The translations under genes and the position numbers were made by a program. DNA of 7,000 nt from MED-G20 sp038108155 (lineage in GTDB: Bacteria > Bacteroidota > Bacteroidia > Flavobacteriales_D > Parvicellaceae), in assembly GCA_038108155.1 (NCBI GenBank), contig JAYNHP010000074.1:1-7000 (forward strand), read 5' to 3'. The notes under the pieces are model-generated. The model had not been told where the DNA came from and did no database searches. It saw nothing but the letters and a program-made list of their open reading frames with translations. Shown piece by piece: positions 1 through 5,923 of this stretch (positions are counted from its first letter, which is position 1; every line of letters starts with the position of its first letter).

Positions 1-160
1 GAAATATATTATTAAACGTTTATAAATCTACTTATAAAATAATAGACTTCATACTTTTCTTGATAGACAATTTAAACAATTATAAAATGAGTGTTTTTTG
101 GGTATTAAATTGTAGAATTATTATGTTTTTTGCTTTGGATTTATGGGTGTTTTCTGTTAG
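1..160. other. AT-rich non-coding stretch
   Basis: I find no credible gene, RNA or repeat here. The minus-strand frame that ends the DUF1456 relic stays open to a stop at 80-82, but the translation past 161 is low-complexity and matches nothing I recognise. No convincing hairpin followed by a T run is visible. It is probably decayed 3' sequence of the relic plus ordinary intergenic DNA. Confidence 0.5.
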
Positions 161-371
161 ACCACGCTTGTAAATAATTAAACCATTTAAGAATTTCTTA
201 AATCTGGCCTTGATAATCCATATATTTCAAATAATCTTCACTTCTAAAAAAGCCCCCCCAATTCGCTTTTTGGAAATTTTAAAATCTACCAAATACAATA
301 CCTTTACAATATCATCATCATACATATTTAAAGCAACACGAAGATTTTTTTTAAATGTCATTATTTGTTAA
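161..371 (-). pseudogene. Relic of a DUF1456 (YehS-like) protein, C-terminal repeat only, frameshifted
   Basis: DUF1456 proteins are about 150 aa and consist of two similar repeats; their function is not established. Piecing together minus-strand frames here recovers most of one second-type repeat. TNNDI is read at 368-354. RVALN, DDDIVKVL and LVDFKISK are read at 361-269 in another frame. SELG is read across the G run in a third frame. FFRSEDYLKYMDYQGQ is read at 251-204, with a stop at 200-198. KKFLNGLIIYKRG is read at 199-161, back in the second frame. The order and spacing match the family pattern NNxILKKLRVAL, then VDFKISKSELGAFFR, then QILRNFLNGL. All breaks fall at or beside homopolymers: T3A8 near 352, A5 at 267-271, G7 at 253-259, T6 at 246-251, and the T/A runs near 198-204. 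The first repeat is absent upstream, where this frame meets a stop. I recognised the family from memory, without a database search. Decay is more likely than sequencing error, because half the protein is also missing. Confidence 0.75.
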
Positions 372-419
372 ACCCAAATTTTATTACTTGAGAGAAAACC
401 CATAAATTAATGCAAAAAT

Positions 420-989
420 CTACTTAGTTAATTCTACTTTATTAGATTTTTTCTTAATTAATATTTTTTTAAGTTTCATTAAAAAAATTGTGTCGTAAAA
501 AAGCAGATATCCACCCTGCAAAATAAGAGAATTGCCATATCCTTTATTCATTGAATATTCAGAATTGTTTTTTTGAGCATTATTTTTAAGTAAAAGACCT
601 GTAACCATATATGCTAAATCCAGACCCATATTTATGATAATATTCTTTTCTGCTTTTTTCTTTTTGTCATACAATGTTTTCATATCCCAAGGCTTTTTAC
701 TGTCTTTATTTACAATTATATGACCTAAACCAGCTATACCTAAATTCAATAAATTCCAACTGAAATTCATTTGATGAAAATATTCATTAGTAGATTCAGG
801 ACTAAAGAGATTATTTGTAGCTAAAGGACTGTAAACAAGGTTGCCAACAGACCATCCTGAAAGAAGAGACAGAGATTGCTGTTGTTTTTTGTAAAACAAA
901 TCGTGAATACTTGTACTATCTTGCGATTTGAAAGTTAATGGTAAATAAAAAACCATCGCTAAAGGAACTATAAACATTATATATTTCAT
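420..989 (-). CDS. Small predicted membrane protein with signal peptide, DUF6992-like
   Basis: This is a 189-aa protein of unknown function. Residues 1-21 form a signal peptide or first membrane helix (a Lys near the start, then a hydrophobic run). After it come hydrophobic segments at about 38-55, 77-93, 117-134 and 153-171, pointing to a four-helix inner-membrane protein, with a Lys-rich tail (172-189) that should face the cytoplasm. The pattern FHQMNFSWNLLNLGIAGLG (71-89), then NMGLDLAYMVTG (120-131) and GYGNSLILQGGYLLFYD (150-166), resembles a Bacteroidota family I remember as DUF6992. That assignment is from memory. The ATG at 989 is chosen because the hydrophobic leader begins directly after it. 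There is no Shine-Dalgarno sequence, and I find no TAnnTTTG box upstream. The gene lies beyond the cspA terminator, so it either has its own unrecognised promoter or depends on read-through. Confidence 0.8.
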   Translation of the reverse strand: MKYIMFIVPLAMVFYLPLTFKSQDSTSIHDLFYKKQQQSLSLLSGWSVGNLVYSPLATNNLFSPESTNEYFHQMNFSWNLLNLGIAGLGHIIVNKDSKKPWDMKTLYDKKKKAEKNIIINMGLDLAYMVTGLLLKNNAQKNNSEYSMNKGYGNSLILQGGYLLFYDTIFLMKLKKILIKKKSNKVELTK

Positions 990-1077
990 TTAAATTCTTT
1001 TAAACAATTTAATATAATTCTTTGATTATAATCTGAAATGTTCATCAATAACTAATTAAATTTTCTTTAAAATAAGC

Positions 1078-1107
1078 AAAAAAAAAGCCCATCAAATACG
1101 ACAGGCT
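1078..1107 (-). terminator. Intrinsic terminator after cspA
   Basis: On the minus strand, AGCCTGTCG (1107-1099), loop TATT and TGATGGGCT (1094-1086) can form a 9-bp stem with three G-T wobbles. A T tract follows directly (nine T in all, 1086-1078, the first one in the stem). It starts about 30 bases after the cspA stop codon, as expected for the end of a monocistronic cold-shock transcript. There is no T run on the other side, so it should act on minus-strand transcription only. Confidence 0.8.
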
Positions 1108-1137
1108 CAATCAATGAAATTATTTTAAAGTAATGTT

Positions 1138-1329
1138 TTAATCTACTCTGACATTAATTGCATTCAACCCTTTTGGGCTTTCCTCAACATCATAACTTAC
1201 TTTATCACCTTCTTGAATATCTTCAGATAATCCATTCTTGTGTACAAATACGTCTCTCCCGCCATCTTCAGGAATAATGAATCCAAATCCTTTGGCGTTG
1301 TTGAAAAATTTAACTGTTCCGTTACTCAT
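1138..1329 (-). CDS. cspA: CspA-family cold-shock protein (RNA chaperone)
   Basis: A single cold-shock domain of 63 aa that binds single-stranded RNA and DNA and melts RNA secondary structure in the cytoplasm. Both nucleic-acid motifs are present: RNP1 as KGFGFI (residues 13-18) and RNP2 as VFVH (27-30), with the N-terminal strand GTVKFFN (4-10). After RNP2 it reads KNGL rather than the enterobacterial FSAI; this KxGL form is common in Bacteroidota. The C-terminus (GLNAINVRVD) is complete, and the length is only slightly below the usual 65-70 aa. I start at the ATG at 1329 (MSNGTVKFF), the normal start for the family. An in-frame ATG at 1353 would add eight residues (MCFIKINI) that the family lacks, and it lies across the promoter box. 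The gene has its own likely promoter and terminator, so it is probably monocistronic. The family is certain; which paralogue this is, and whether cold induces it, is not visible. Confidence 0.95.
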   Translation of the reverse strand: MSNGTVKFFNNAKGFGFIIPEDGGRDVFVHKNGLSEDIQEGDKVSYDVEESPKGLNAINVRVD

Positions 1330-1350
1330 AATATTTATTTTAATGAAGCA

Positions 1351-1358
1351 CAAAACTA
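1351..1358 (-). promoter_or_regulatory. Bacteroidota -7 box (TAnnTTTG) upstream of cspA
   Basis: The minus strand reads TAGTTTTG, an exact match to the Bacteroidota sigma-70 -7 consensus TAnnTTTG. The A/T-rich sequence upstream (1361-1400) contains no clean TTG or TTTG at the usual 17-23-base distance; the nearest candidate is the T6 run at 1386-1381. A start about 7 bases downstream of the box would give a leader of only about 15 bases, unlike the long thermosensing leader of Escherichia coli cspA. Confidence 0.45.
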
Positions 1359-1380
1359 CTATTATTATCTATTAGAAGTG

Positions 1381-1397
1381 AAAAAAGATTATTTTTT
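1381..1397. repeat. A6-N5-T6 inverted repeat between the exporter gene and cspA
   Basis: AAAAAA at 1381-1386 and TTTTTT at 1392-1397 flank GATTA, a perfect 6-bp inverted repeat made only of A-T pairs. A second A/T-only palindrome, TAATAA and TTATTA around a 5-base loop, sits at 1423-1439. Both lie downstream of the exporter stop and upstream of cspA. They could be weak terminator-like hairpins or an AT-rich upstream element for the cspA promoter. In DNA this AT-rich, chance is a serious alternative. Confidence 0.3.
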
Positions 1398-1496
1398 AAT
1401 TAATAACTATTTGCATGAAATATAATAAACCTGTTATTAGATAGTAATAAAAGCTGTTTTGCCCAGATAAATACCAATTATATTTACTAAAATGAA

Positions 1497-3218
1497 TTAA
1501 ATTCTTGCTTGATACTTGTGTAGTTTATAATATCTCCCTTCAAGAGAAAGTAATTTGTCATGAGTTCCTTTTTCTACAATCTTACCATTTTCGATAACCA
1601 ATATTTGATCTGCTTGTCTTATGGTACTTAACCTATGAGCAATAACAAAAGTTGTTCTTCCTTTCATTAATGTTTTTAAACTTTCCTGAATTAGAGATTC
1701 ACTTTCATTGTCTAGATTGGAAGTAGCTTCATCCAAAATAAGTATTCTTGGATTAGCAATAATCGCACGAGCAATAGTTATTCTTTGGCGTTGTCCCCCG
1801 GAAAGCTTCACCCCTCTTTCCCCAATTAGAGTATTTATTCCCTCATCAAATCTTTCTGTAAATTCATGAACATTAGCCGCCCTTACTGCATCTTGTAATT
1901 GCTTATCACTTGCTTTAGGATTGGAAAAAAGAATGTTGTCTTTTATGGTTCCTTCAAACAAAAAATCGTCCTGAAGAACTACTCCTAACTTCTTTCTATA
2001 ACTTGATAACTTAATTTTAGATAAATCAATCCCATCTACTGTTATTTTTCCAGAATTCGGATTTAAAAAAGAAGCGGTTAATCCAGCAATAGTTGACTTC
2101 CCAGAACCAGAAGTTCCTACTAGGGCTGTCATTGATCCTTTTTTAGCTTCAAAAGAAATATTGTGAATTACTTCCGAATCTTCTAAATAAGAGAACGAAA
2201 CATCTTTAAAAATAACTTCTCCATTAATAGAATCCAACTCTATATTTCTTATACTTTCATCTTCTTCAGGACTCATAGACATTATTTCTTCTGTTCTATC
2301 CAACCCTGCAAATGCTTCAGTAAATTGACTTCCAATATTTCCTATTTGAATAATTGGTGCTACTAAAAATGCAATCATTGCAGTATAAGAAATAAATTCT
2401 CCGTTATCTAAACCTAAATAGCTTCCAATACCCATAACTCCTGCACTTGCCAAGCCAATCATAAGAACACCCGAGCTAGCCATCAAAGCTTGAGCAGTCA
2501 TACTTTTTTTAACCAGTTGAAAAATTTCATCTACTCCTTTGGAGAAAATACTTAACTCTTGTGCTTCAGCACCAAAACCTTTAATTACTCTAATTCCATT
2601 CAAAGACTCTGTCAAACGACCTGAAACTTCAGCACTTTTCCTTCCCCTTTCTCTAAAAATTGGTCGGATATAACCAAATGCTTTTAAAGCAATTAAAGCA
2701 AAAAGAGCCATTGGTAAAAGCACAAAAATTGTTAGTTTGAAACTTATTGTTATTAAATATGTAAAAGCGGCTAAAGATGCCATTATACCTCCAATAAGTT
2801 GGACAAAACCTGTCCCAACTAAATTTCTCACACCCTCTACATCGGTCATTATTCTTGAAACAAGTGCTCCAGACTTATTGTTGTCAAAATAATTAATTGG
2901 AAGAGTAAGTACTTTCTTTTGAACTTTAGTTCTCAGCTCTGCAATAAGATGTTGTGCCTCCACACCTATCAACCTAGTAAGAAGATACGATGTTAAAGAA
3001 TTAATCAATATTGAGAAAATTACAATTCCTACAATTTGAATAGTCAATTCCATATCTTTTCCGAGAGCATCGTTAACAAAAGTCTTCATTATGATTGGTG
3101 TAACTAGCCCGGAAGCTTTACTAATCACTATCAAAAAAAGACCAATGAATAATAATTTTTTTCTTGGCCAGATAATGGTTTTAAATGCTTGTCCAAAAGT
3201 TACTTTTCTTTTACTCAT
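1497..3218 (-). CDS. ABC exporter half-transporter, MsbA/LmrA type (fused membrane and ATPase domains)
   Basis: A 573-aa exporter subunit that should work as a homodimer in the inner membrane, using ATP to flip lipids or expel drugs or peptides. The membrane domain covers about 1-310, with six helices near 22-43, 60-80, 135-157, 161-180, 245-268 and 275-295. It carries the family's cytoplasmic coupling signatures: LPINYFDNNKSGALVSRIMTD (106-126, given by position) and the GIRVIKGFGAEAQE block (208-221). The ATPase domain is complete: A-loop Tyr344, Walker A GTSGSGKST (368-376), Q-loop Gln416, signature LSGGQ (472-476), Walker B ILILDE (492-497) with catalytic Glu497, D-loop SNLD (500-503) and switch His528. 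The length is normal for a single-chain exporter. ATG at 3218 has no Shine-Dalgarno sequence. The 247-base gap upstream with a likely promoter suggests it is transcribed separately from the acylase. The substrate cannot be read from the sequence; a lipid flippase (MsbA) and a multidrug exporter are both possible. Confidence 0.95.
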   Translation of the reverse strand: MSKRKVTFGQAFKTIIWPRKKLLFIGLFLIVISKASGLVTPIIMKTFVNDALGKDMELTIQIVGIVIFSILINSLTSYLLTRLIGVEAQHLIAELRTKVQKKVLTLPINYFDNNKSGALVSRIMTDVEGVRNLVGTGFVQLIGGIMASLAAFTYLITISFKLTIFVLLPMALFALIALKAFGYIRPIFRERGRKSAEVSGRLTESLNGIRVIKGFGAEAQELSIFSKGVDEIFQLVKKSMTAQALMASSGVLMIGLASAGVMGIGSYLGLDNGEFISYTAMIAFLVAPIIQIGNIGSQFTEAFAGLDRTEEIMSMSPEEDESIRNIELDSINGEVIFKDVSFSYLEDSEVIHNISFEAKKGSMTALVGTSGSGKSTIAGLTASFLNPNSGKITVDGIDLSKIKLSSYRKKLGVVLQDDFLFEGTIKDNILFSNPKASDKQLQDAVRAANVHEFTERFDEGINTLIGERGVKLSGGQRQRITIARAIIANPRILILDEATSNLDNESESLIQESLKTLMKGRTTFVIAHRLSTIRQADQILVIENGKIVEKGTHDKLLSLEGRYYKLHKYQARI

Positions 3219-3277
3219 ACTAATTTTTGATTATTTATCAAATGTATTATTAATAGCATACAATTAATTTGATGTTT

Positions 3278-3310
3278 CAAAATTAAATATTAAAAATTTC
3301 AATTATCCAA
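3278..3310 (-). promoter_or_regulatory. Candidate promoter for the ABC exporter
   Basis: TAATTTTG on the minus strand (3285-3278) matches TAnnTTTG exactly. A TTG at 3310-3308 lies 22 bases upstream, within the 17-23 spacing reported for Flavobacterium-type promoters. Transcription would start near 3271, leaving a leader of about 53 bases before the ATG at 3218. A second -7 match, TACATTTG (3246-3239), lies nearer the gene, but its closest TTG is only 14 bases upstream, so I rank it lower. Confidence 0.45.
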
Positions 3311-3340
3311 TGAGTGCATTGTGTTCTTTTGAGTGTATTG
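3311..3340. repeat. Imperfect 11-bp direct repeat upstream of the exporter promoter
   Basis: TGAGTGCATTG at 3311-3321 recurs as TGAGTGTATTG at 3330-3340, with one mismatch and a 19-base period. The pair sits immediately upstream of the candidate -33 element of the exporter gene. Two similar half-sites about two helical turns apart are what a dimeric activator site could look like. No regulator is identified, and chance cannot be excluded. Confidence 0.35.
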
Positions 3341-3465
3341 ATTAGAATTTTGATAAAATCATACCATTCGAAAGACTAAAATTGTTCTGTCGTTTAAGCT
3401 ATTATACAATCATCAAAAACATCAATAAAGAAAAAGATCTATAGCCAAAATCGAGAATCTGAAAA

Positions 3466-5913
3466 TTAGTTTGGTGTCAATAGTAATTCAGAACTTAAAT
3501 TGCTATTAATTTGTTCTTTAGAAAAATTTATTTTCCTGTACTTACCATTAAGAAAAAGATTTAGCTGATCATCATAATGGTTACTCCAAAAATTTCCTGA
3601 ATTACCACTTGGCAAAATAGAATACGAATTTTCGGGACTTCCGATATCAATTAATCTTCTTGTAGATGGCAAGGAAGATACTTTATAATCGTGATTTCCT
3701 GGTGTGGACATAGATTTATTAATTACATTATTTCCCCCTGGAATCGAAAATGGACCAAGATTAAATATATAATCCATTGGACTTACCTTCCCCAATGGAT
3801 GCTCATAGGTAATAGTATGAATATTTCCCCAACCCCAATTATTAATGTCTTCTCCCAATTTATCTTTGATTTCATTTACAGCATTTACAAAACCATTAAA
3901 AATAAGCTTGTCTCTTAATTCCTCATTAATAGGAAAAGAATCCACTTGAAAAGGAACTATTTTCTTAAAGATAAAATTTTTAAAAAAATCCCAATGATCT
4001 AAATTATTCATGTAAATCCTAAAATAATCTTTCCCCAATGTGGGTTCTAATACCGACTTTAAACCATGATAAATAGTTAATTGAAAAATGCTTGCTGCTT
4101 TGGAGTCAACTGGCATATATCCGTCCCATTTTTTTAATAACTCATATGCTTTACTTTCAACGTTTGAAAACTGAACAGCAAAAGGTTTCAAGGCAGTAAT
4201 TATTTCCATATTAATACTTAATCCAGACAAAAGAAAATCGTCATTCTGTATCTTTTTTAGTTCTTCTGTTGACCATGTTTCTTGTTGGGATAAAAGTTGG
4301 TAAATTCTATGGGCTCGATCTGTAGATCTGAAATAGCCATCTAGTCTAGGAATAGATTCAATCTCATTGGCAGTTGGTAAATTATTGGCGGTTATGATTA
4401 CTCCACTTTTTGGGTTAATCAGTTGAGGATTATTTTCAAAAGAAACATAAGATTTAATATTATGATTTGGATTACTTCCGTCTAAAATAGACTTGGCATT
4501 AATATTTGAATCTCTTACAGGTAATCTTCCAGATGCCCACCAAGCAATATTTCCTGCTTTGTCAACATAAGAAAAGTTCAGACCTGGAGAAGTGACTTGC
4601 GAAACAGAATATTGAAAATCGGTAATATTATTGGCTGTTGTAATGTCATAAAGCATGTTGAAAAATGGATTTTCTAAATTGTAAAAAACCCAAGAAAAAG
4701 CCAATGGAGAGCCTGTATATCCGTCTATATAATCACTTATAATTGGACCATGGGAGGTAACTCTAATAGTTAAATCTTCTTGGCTTTTACCTTTAACTTT
4801 TATTTGCTCTTTTATTACTTGAGAATTTACCCACTTCCCATCAAAAAGAACTTGATTTTTATTTTTAGGATTAAATATTTCCTTGTAAAGATCTACTTCA
4901 TCATTTTCAAACATAGTCATTCCCCAAGCTTTAAAATCGTCATGACCAATTAATGGGAAAGGAATTGTAGGTATATAGTAACCATAATTATTATATCCAG
5001 GATAAGAAACATGAGCTTCATACCATACATCGGGTTTTGAAAGACCAATATGAGGATCATTGGCTAAAATGGCATTACCACTATTGGAGCGAGAAGGGGA
5101 AAGAACCCATGAATTACTACCATGGAATGGTGGAACAAGACCAGTTAATTTTTCTGTTAAATCAAAATAAGAAATTAACTTTTTATATGAAGAATCACTC
5201 ATATTCTCTTCATTAGAATAATTTCTTTTTGGAATAGAATCTATTTCCTCTTCCATGATGGTTAAAAAATTATTGTCTGCATAATCTGGAAAAATTATTT
5301 CCAAATCAACTTTAGATATTTTCTCTTTAAGCATAGAAAAAAGCATATCTCTTCGAATTCCATCCATTAATGAAAAAGACATATAAATAGTCATACTTGC
5401 AACATCTAATCTATCAAATGGTCTTACCTCTTCCCCAATTAAGCGATGCTCTATGGTTTTAGGTCCAGTTTTTATAAAATAATTTACGCCTTGAATATAG
5501 GCATCAATATATTTTAGTGCATCTGAACTAATTTTAGAAGTGTCTGAAAGGTATTTCTTTGCCTTATTAGAAATTAAATAGGTTCTAAACATTTTGTCAA
5601 TTTCTATTAAATCCTCTCCTAAAATTTCTGAAAGTTCTCCCCTAGCTAATCTTCTTTGAATGTCCATTTGAAACAAGCGGTCTTTAGCAATAGTATATCC
5701 ATAAGCAAAAAGTGCGTCATGCTGATTTTTTGCTTCTATATGTGGAATTCCCCATTGATCTTTTTTAATGGAAACTTTCTCTAAGATTTCGTCAACAACC
5801 ACCTTACCATCATTTGAAGGTTTGCTAATATGGACAATTCCGTAGATAATAATTATTACAGTAAATGCTAAACCTAGTATTAAATAAATAATTCTTGAAA
5901 ATACCTTATTCAA
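3466..5913 (-). CDS. Penicillin acylase family hydrolase (N-terminal nucleophile amidase), envelope-exported
   Basis: An 815-aa precursor of an amidase that should cut itself into alpha and beta chains and hydrolyse an acyl-amide bond outside the cytoplasm. Residues 7-28 are a hydrophobic signal or membrane anchor. The alpha chain begins with WGIPHIEA (54-61) and contains the typical YGYTIAKDRLFQMDIQRR (71-88). HGSNSWVLSPSRS (264-276) marks the processing site: Ser266 is the expected beta-chain N-terminus and nucleophile. Other family blocks are present: ANDPHI (284-289), PFPLIGHDDFKAWGMT (318-333), ITANNLP (507-513; one Asn is the likely oxyanion-hole residue) and SILPSGNSGNFWSNHYDDQL (765-784). 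Length is normal. The start appears to be TTG at 5913: the frame is closed at 5937-5935, has no ATG before the leader, and the first ATG inside is codon 83, past the leader. It lies 10 bases after the phosphatase gene, implying co-transcription. The substrate could be a beta-lactam side chain, an acyl-homoserine lactone or another acyl amide; the sequence does not decide. Confidence 0.93.
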   Translation of the reverse strand: MNKVFSRIIYLILGLAFTVIIIIYGIVHISKPSNDGKVVVDEILEKVSIKKDQWGIPHIEAKNQHDALFAYGYTIAKDRLFQMDIQRRLARGELSEILGEDLIEIDKMFRTYLISNKAKKYLSDTSKISSDALKYIDAYIQGVNYFIKTGPKTIEHRLIGEEVRPFDRLDVASMTIYMSFSLMDGIRRDMLFSMLKEKISKVDLEIIFPDYADNNFLTIMEEEIDSIPKRNYSNEENMSDSSYKKLISYFDLTEKLTGLVPPFHGSNSWVLSPSRSNSGNAILANDPHIGLSKPDVWYEAHVSYPGYNNYGYYIPTIPFPLIGHDDFKAWGMTMFENDEVDLYKEIFNPKNKNQVLFDGKWVNSQVIKEQIKVKGKSQEDLTIRVTSHGPIISDYIDGYTGSPLAFSWVFYNLENPFFNMLYDITTANNITDFQYSVSQVTSPGLNFSYVDKAGNIAWWASGRLPVRDSNINAKSILDGSNPNHNIKSYVSFENNPQLINPKSGVIITANNLPTANEIESIPRLDGYFRSTDRAHRIYQLLSQQETWSTEELKKIQNDDFLLSGLSINMEIITALKPFAVQFSNVESKAYELLKKWDGYMPVDSKAASIFQLTIYHGLKSVLEPTLGKDYFRIYMNNLDHWDFFKNFIFKKIVPFQVDSFPINEELRDKLIFNGFVNAVNEIKDKLGEDINNWGWGNIHTITYEHPLGKVSPMDYIFNLGPFSIPGGNNVINKSMSTPGNHDYKVSSLPSTRRLIDIGSPENSYSILPSGNSGNFWSNHYDDQLNLFLNGKYRKINFSKEQINSNLSSELLLTPN

Positions 5914-5923
5914 CTTTATAAAA

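Noticed and set aside
253..259. G7 tract (minus strand) as a phase-variable switch controlling the DUF1456 gene
   Set aside because: Changing this tract alone cannot restore a full frame, because there are other breaks and the N-terminal repeat is missing. It looks like decay rather than a reversible switch.
1330..1353. Longer cold-shock protein starting at the ATG at 1353
   Set aside because: The extra eight residues are foreign to the family and the ATG overlaps the -7 box; the ATG at 1329 gives the canonical N-terminus.
1240..1425. Open frame on the plus strand overlapping cspA and its upstream region
   Set aside because: It lies antisense to a certain cold-shock gene, its translation is compositionally odd (Tyr/Asn-rich tail) and it shows no domain. 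It is a shadow of the AT-rich sequence.
3430..3460. Possible terminator after the acylase (AGAT and ATCT arms followed by TTTTTC)
   Set aside because: The stem is only about four A/T-rich pairs plus a wobble, with a loop of about 15 bases; too weak to annotate in DNA this AT-rich.
3691..3918. 75-codon open frame on the plus strand inside the acylase gene
   Set aside because: It is fully antisense to conserved C-terminal acylase sequence and has no recognisable motif.
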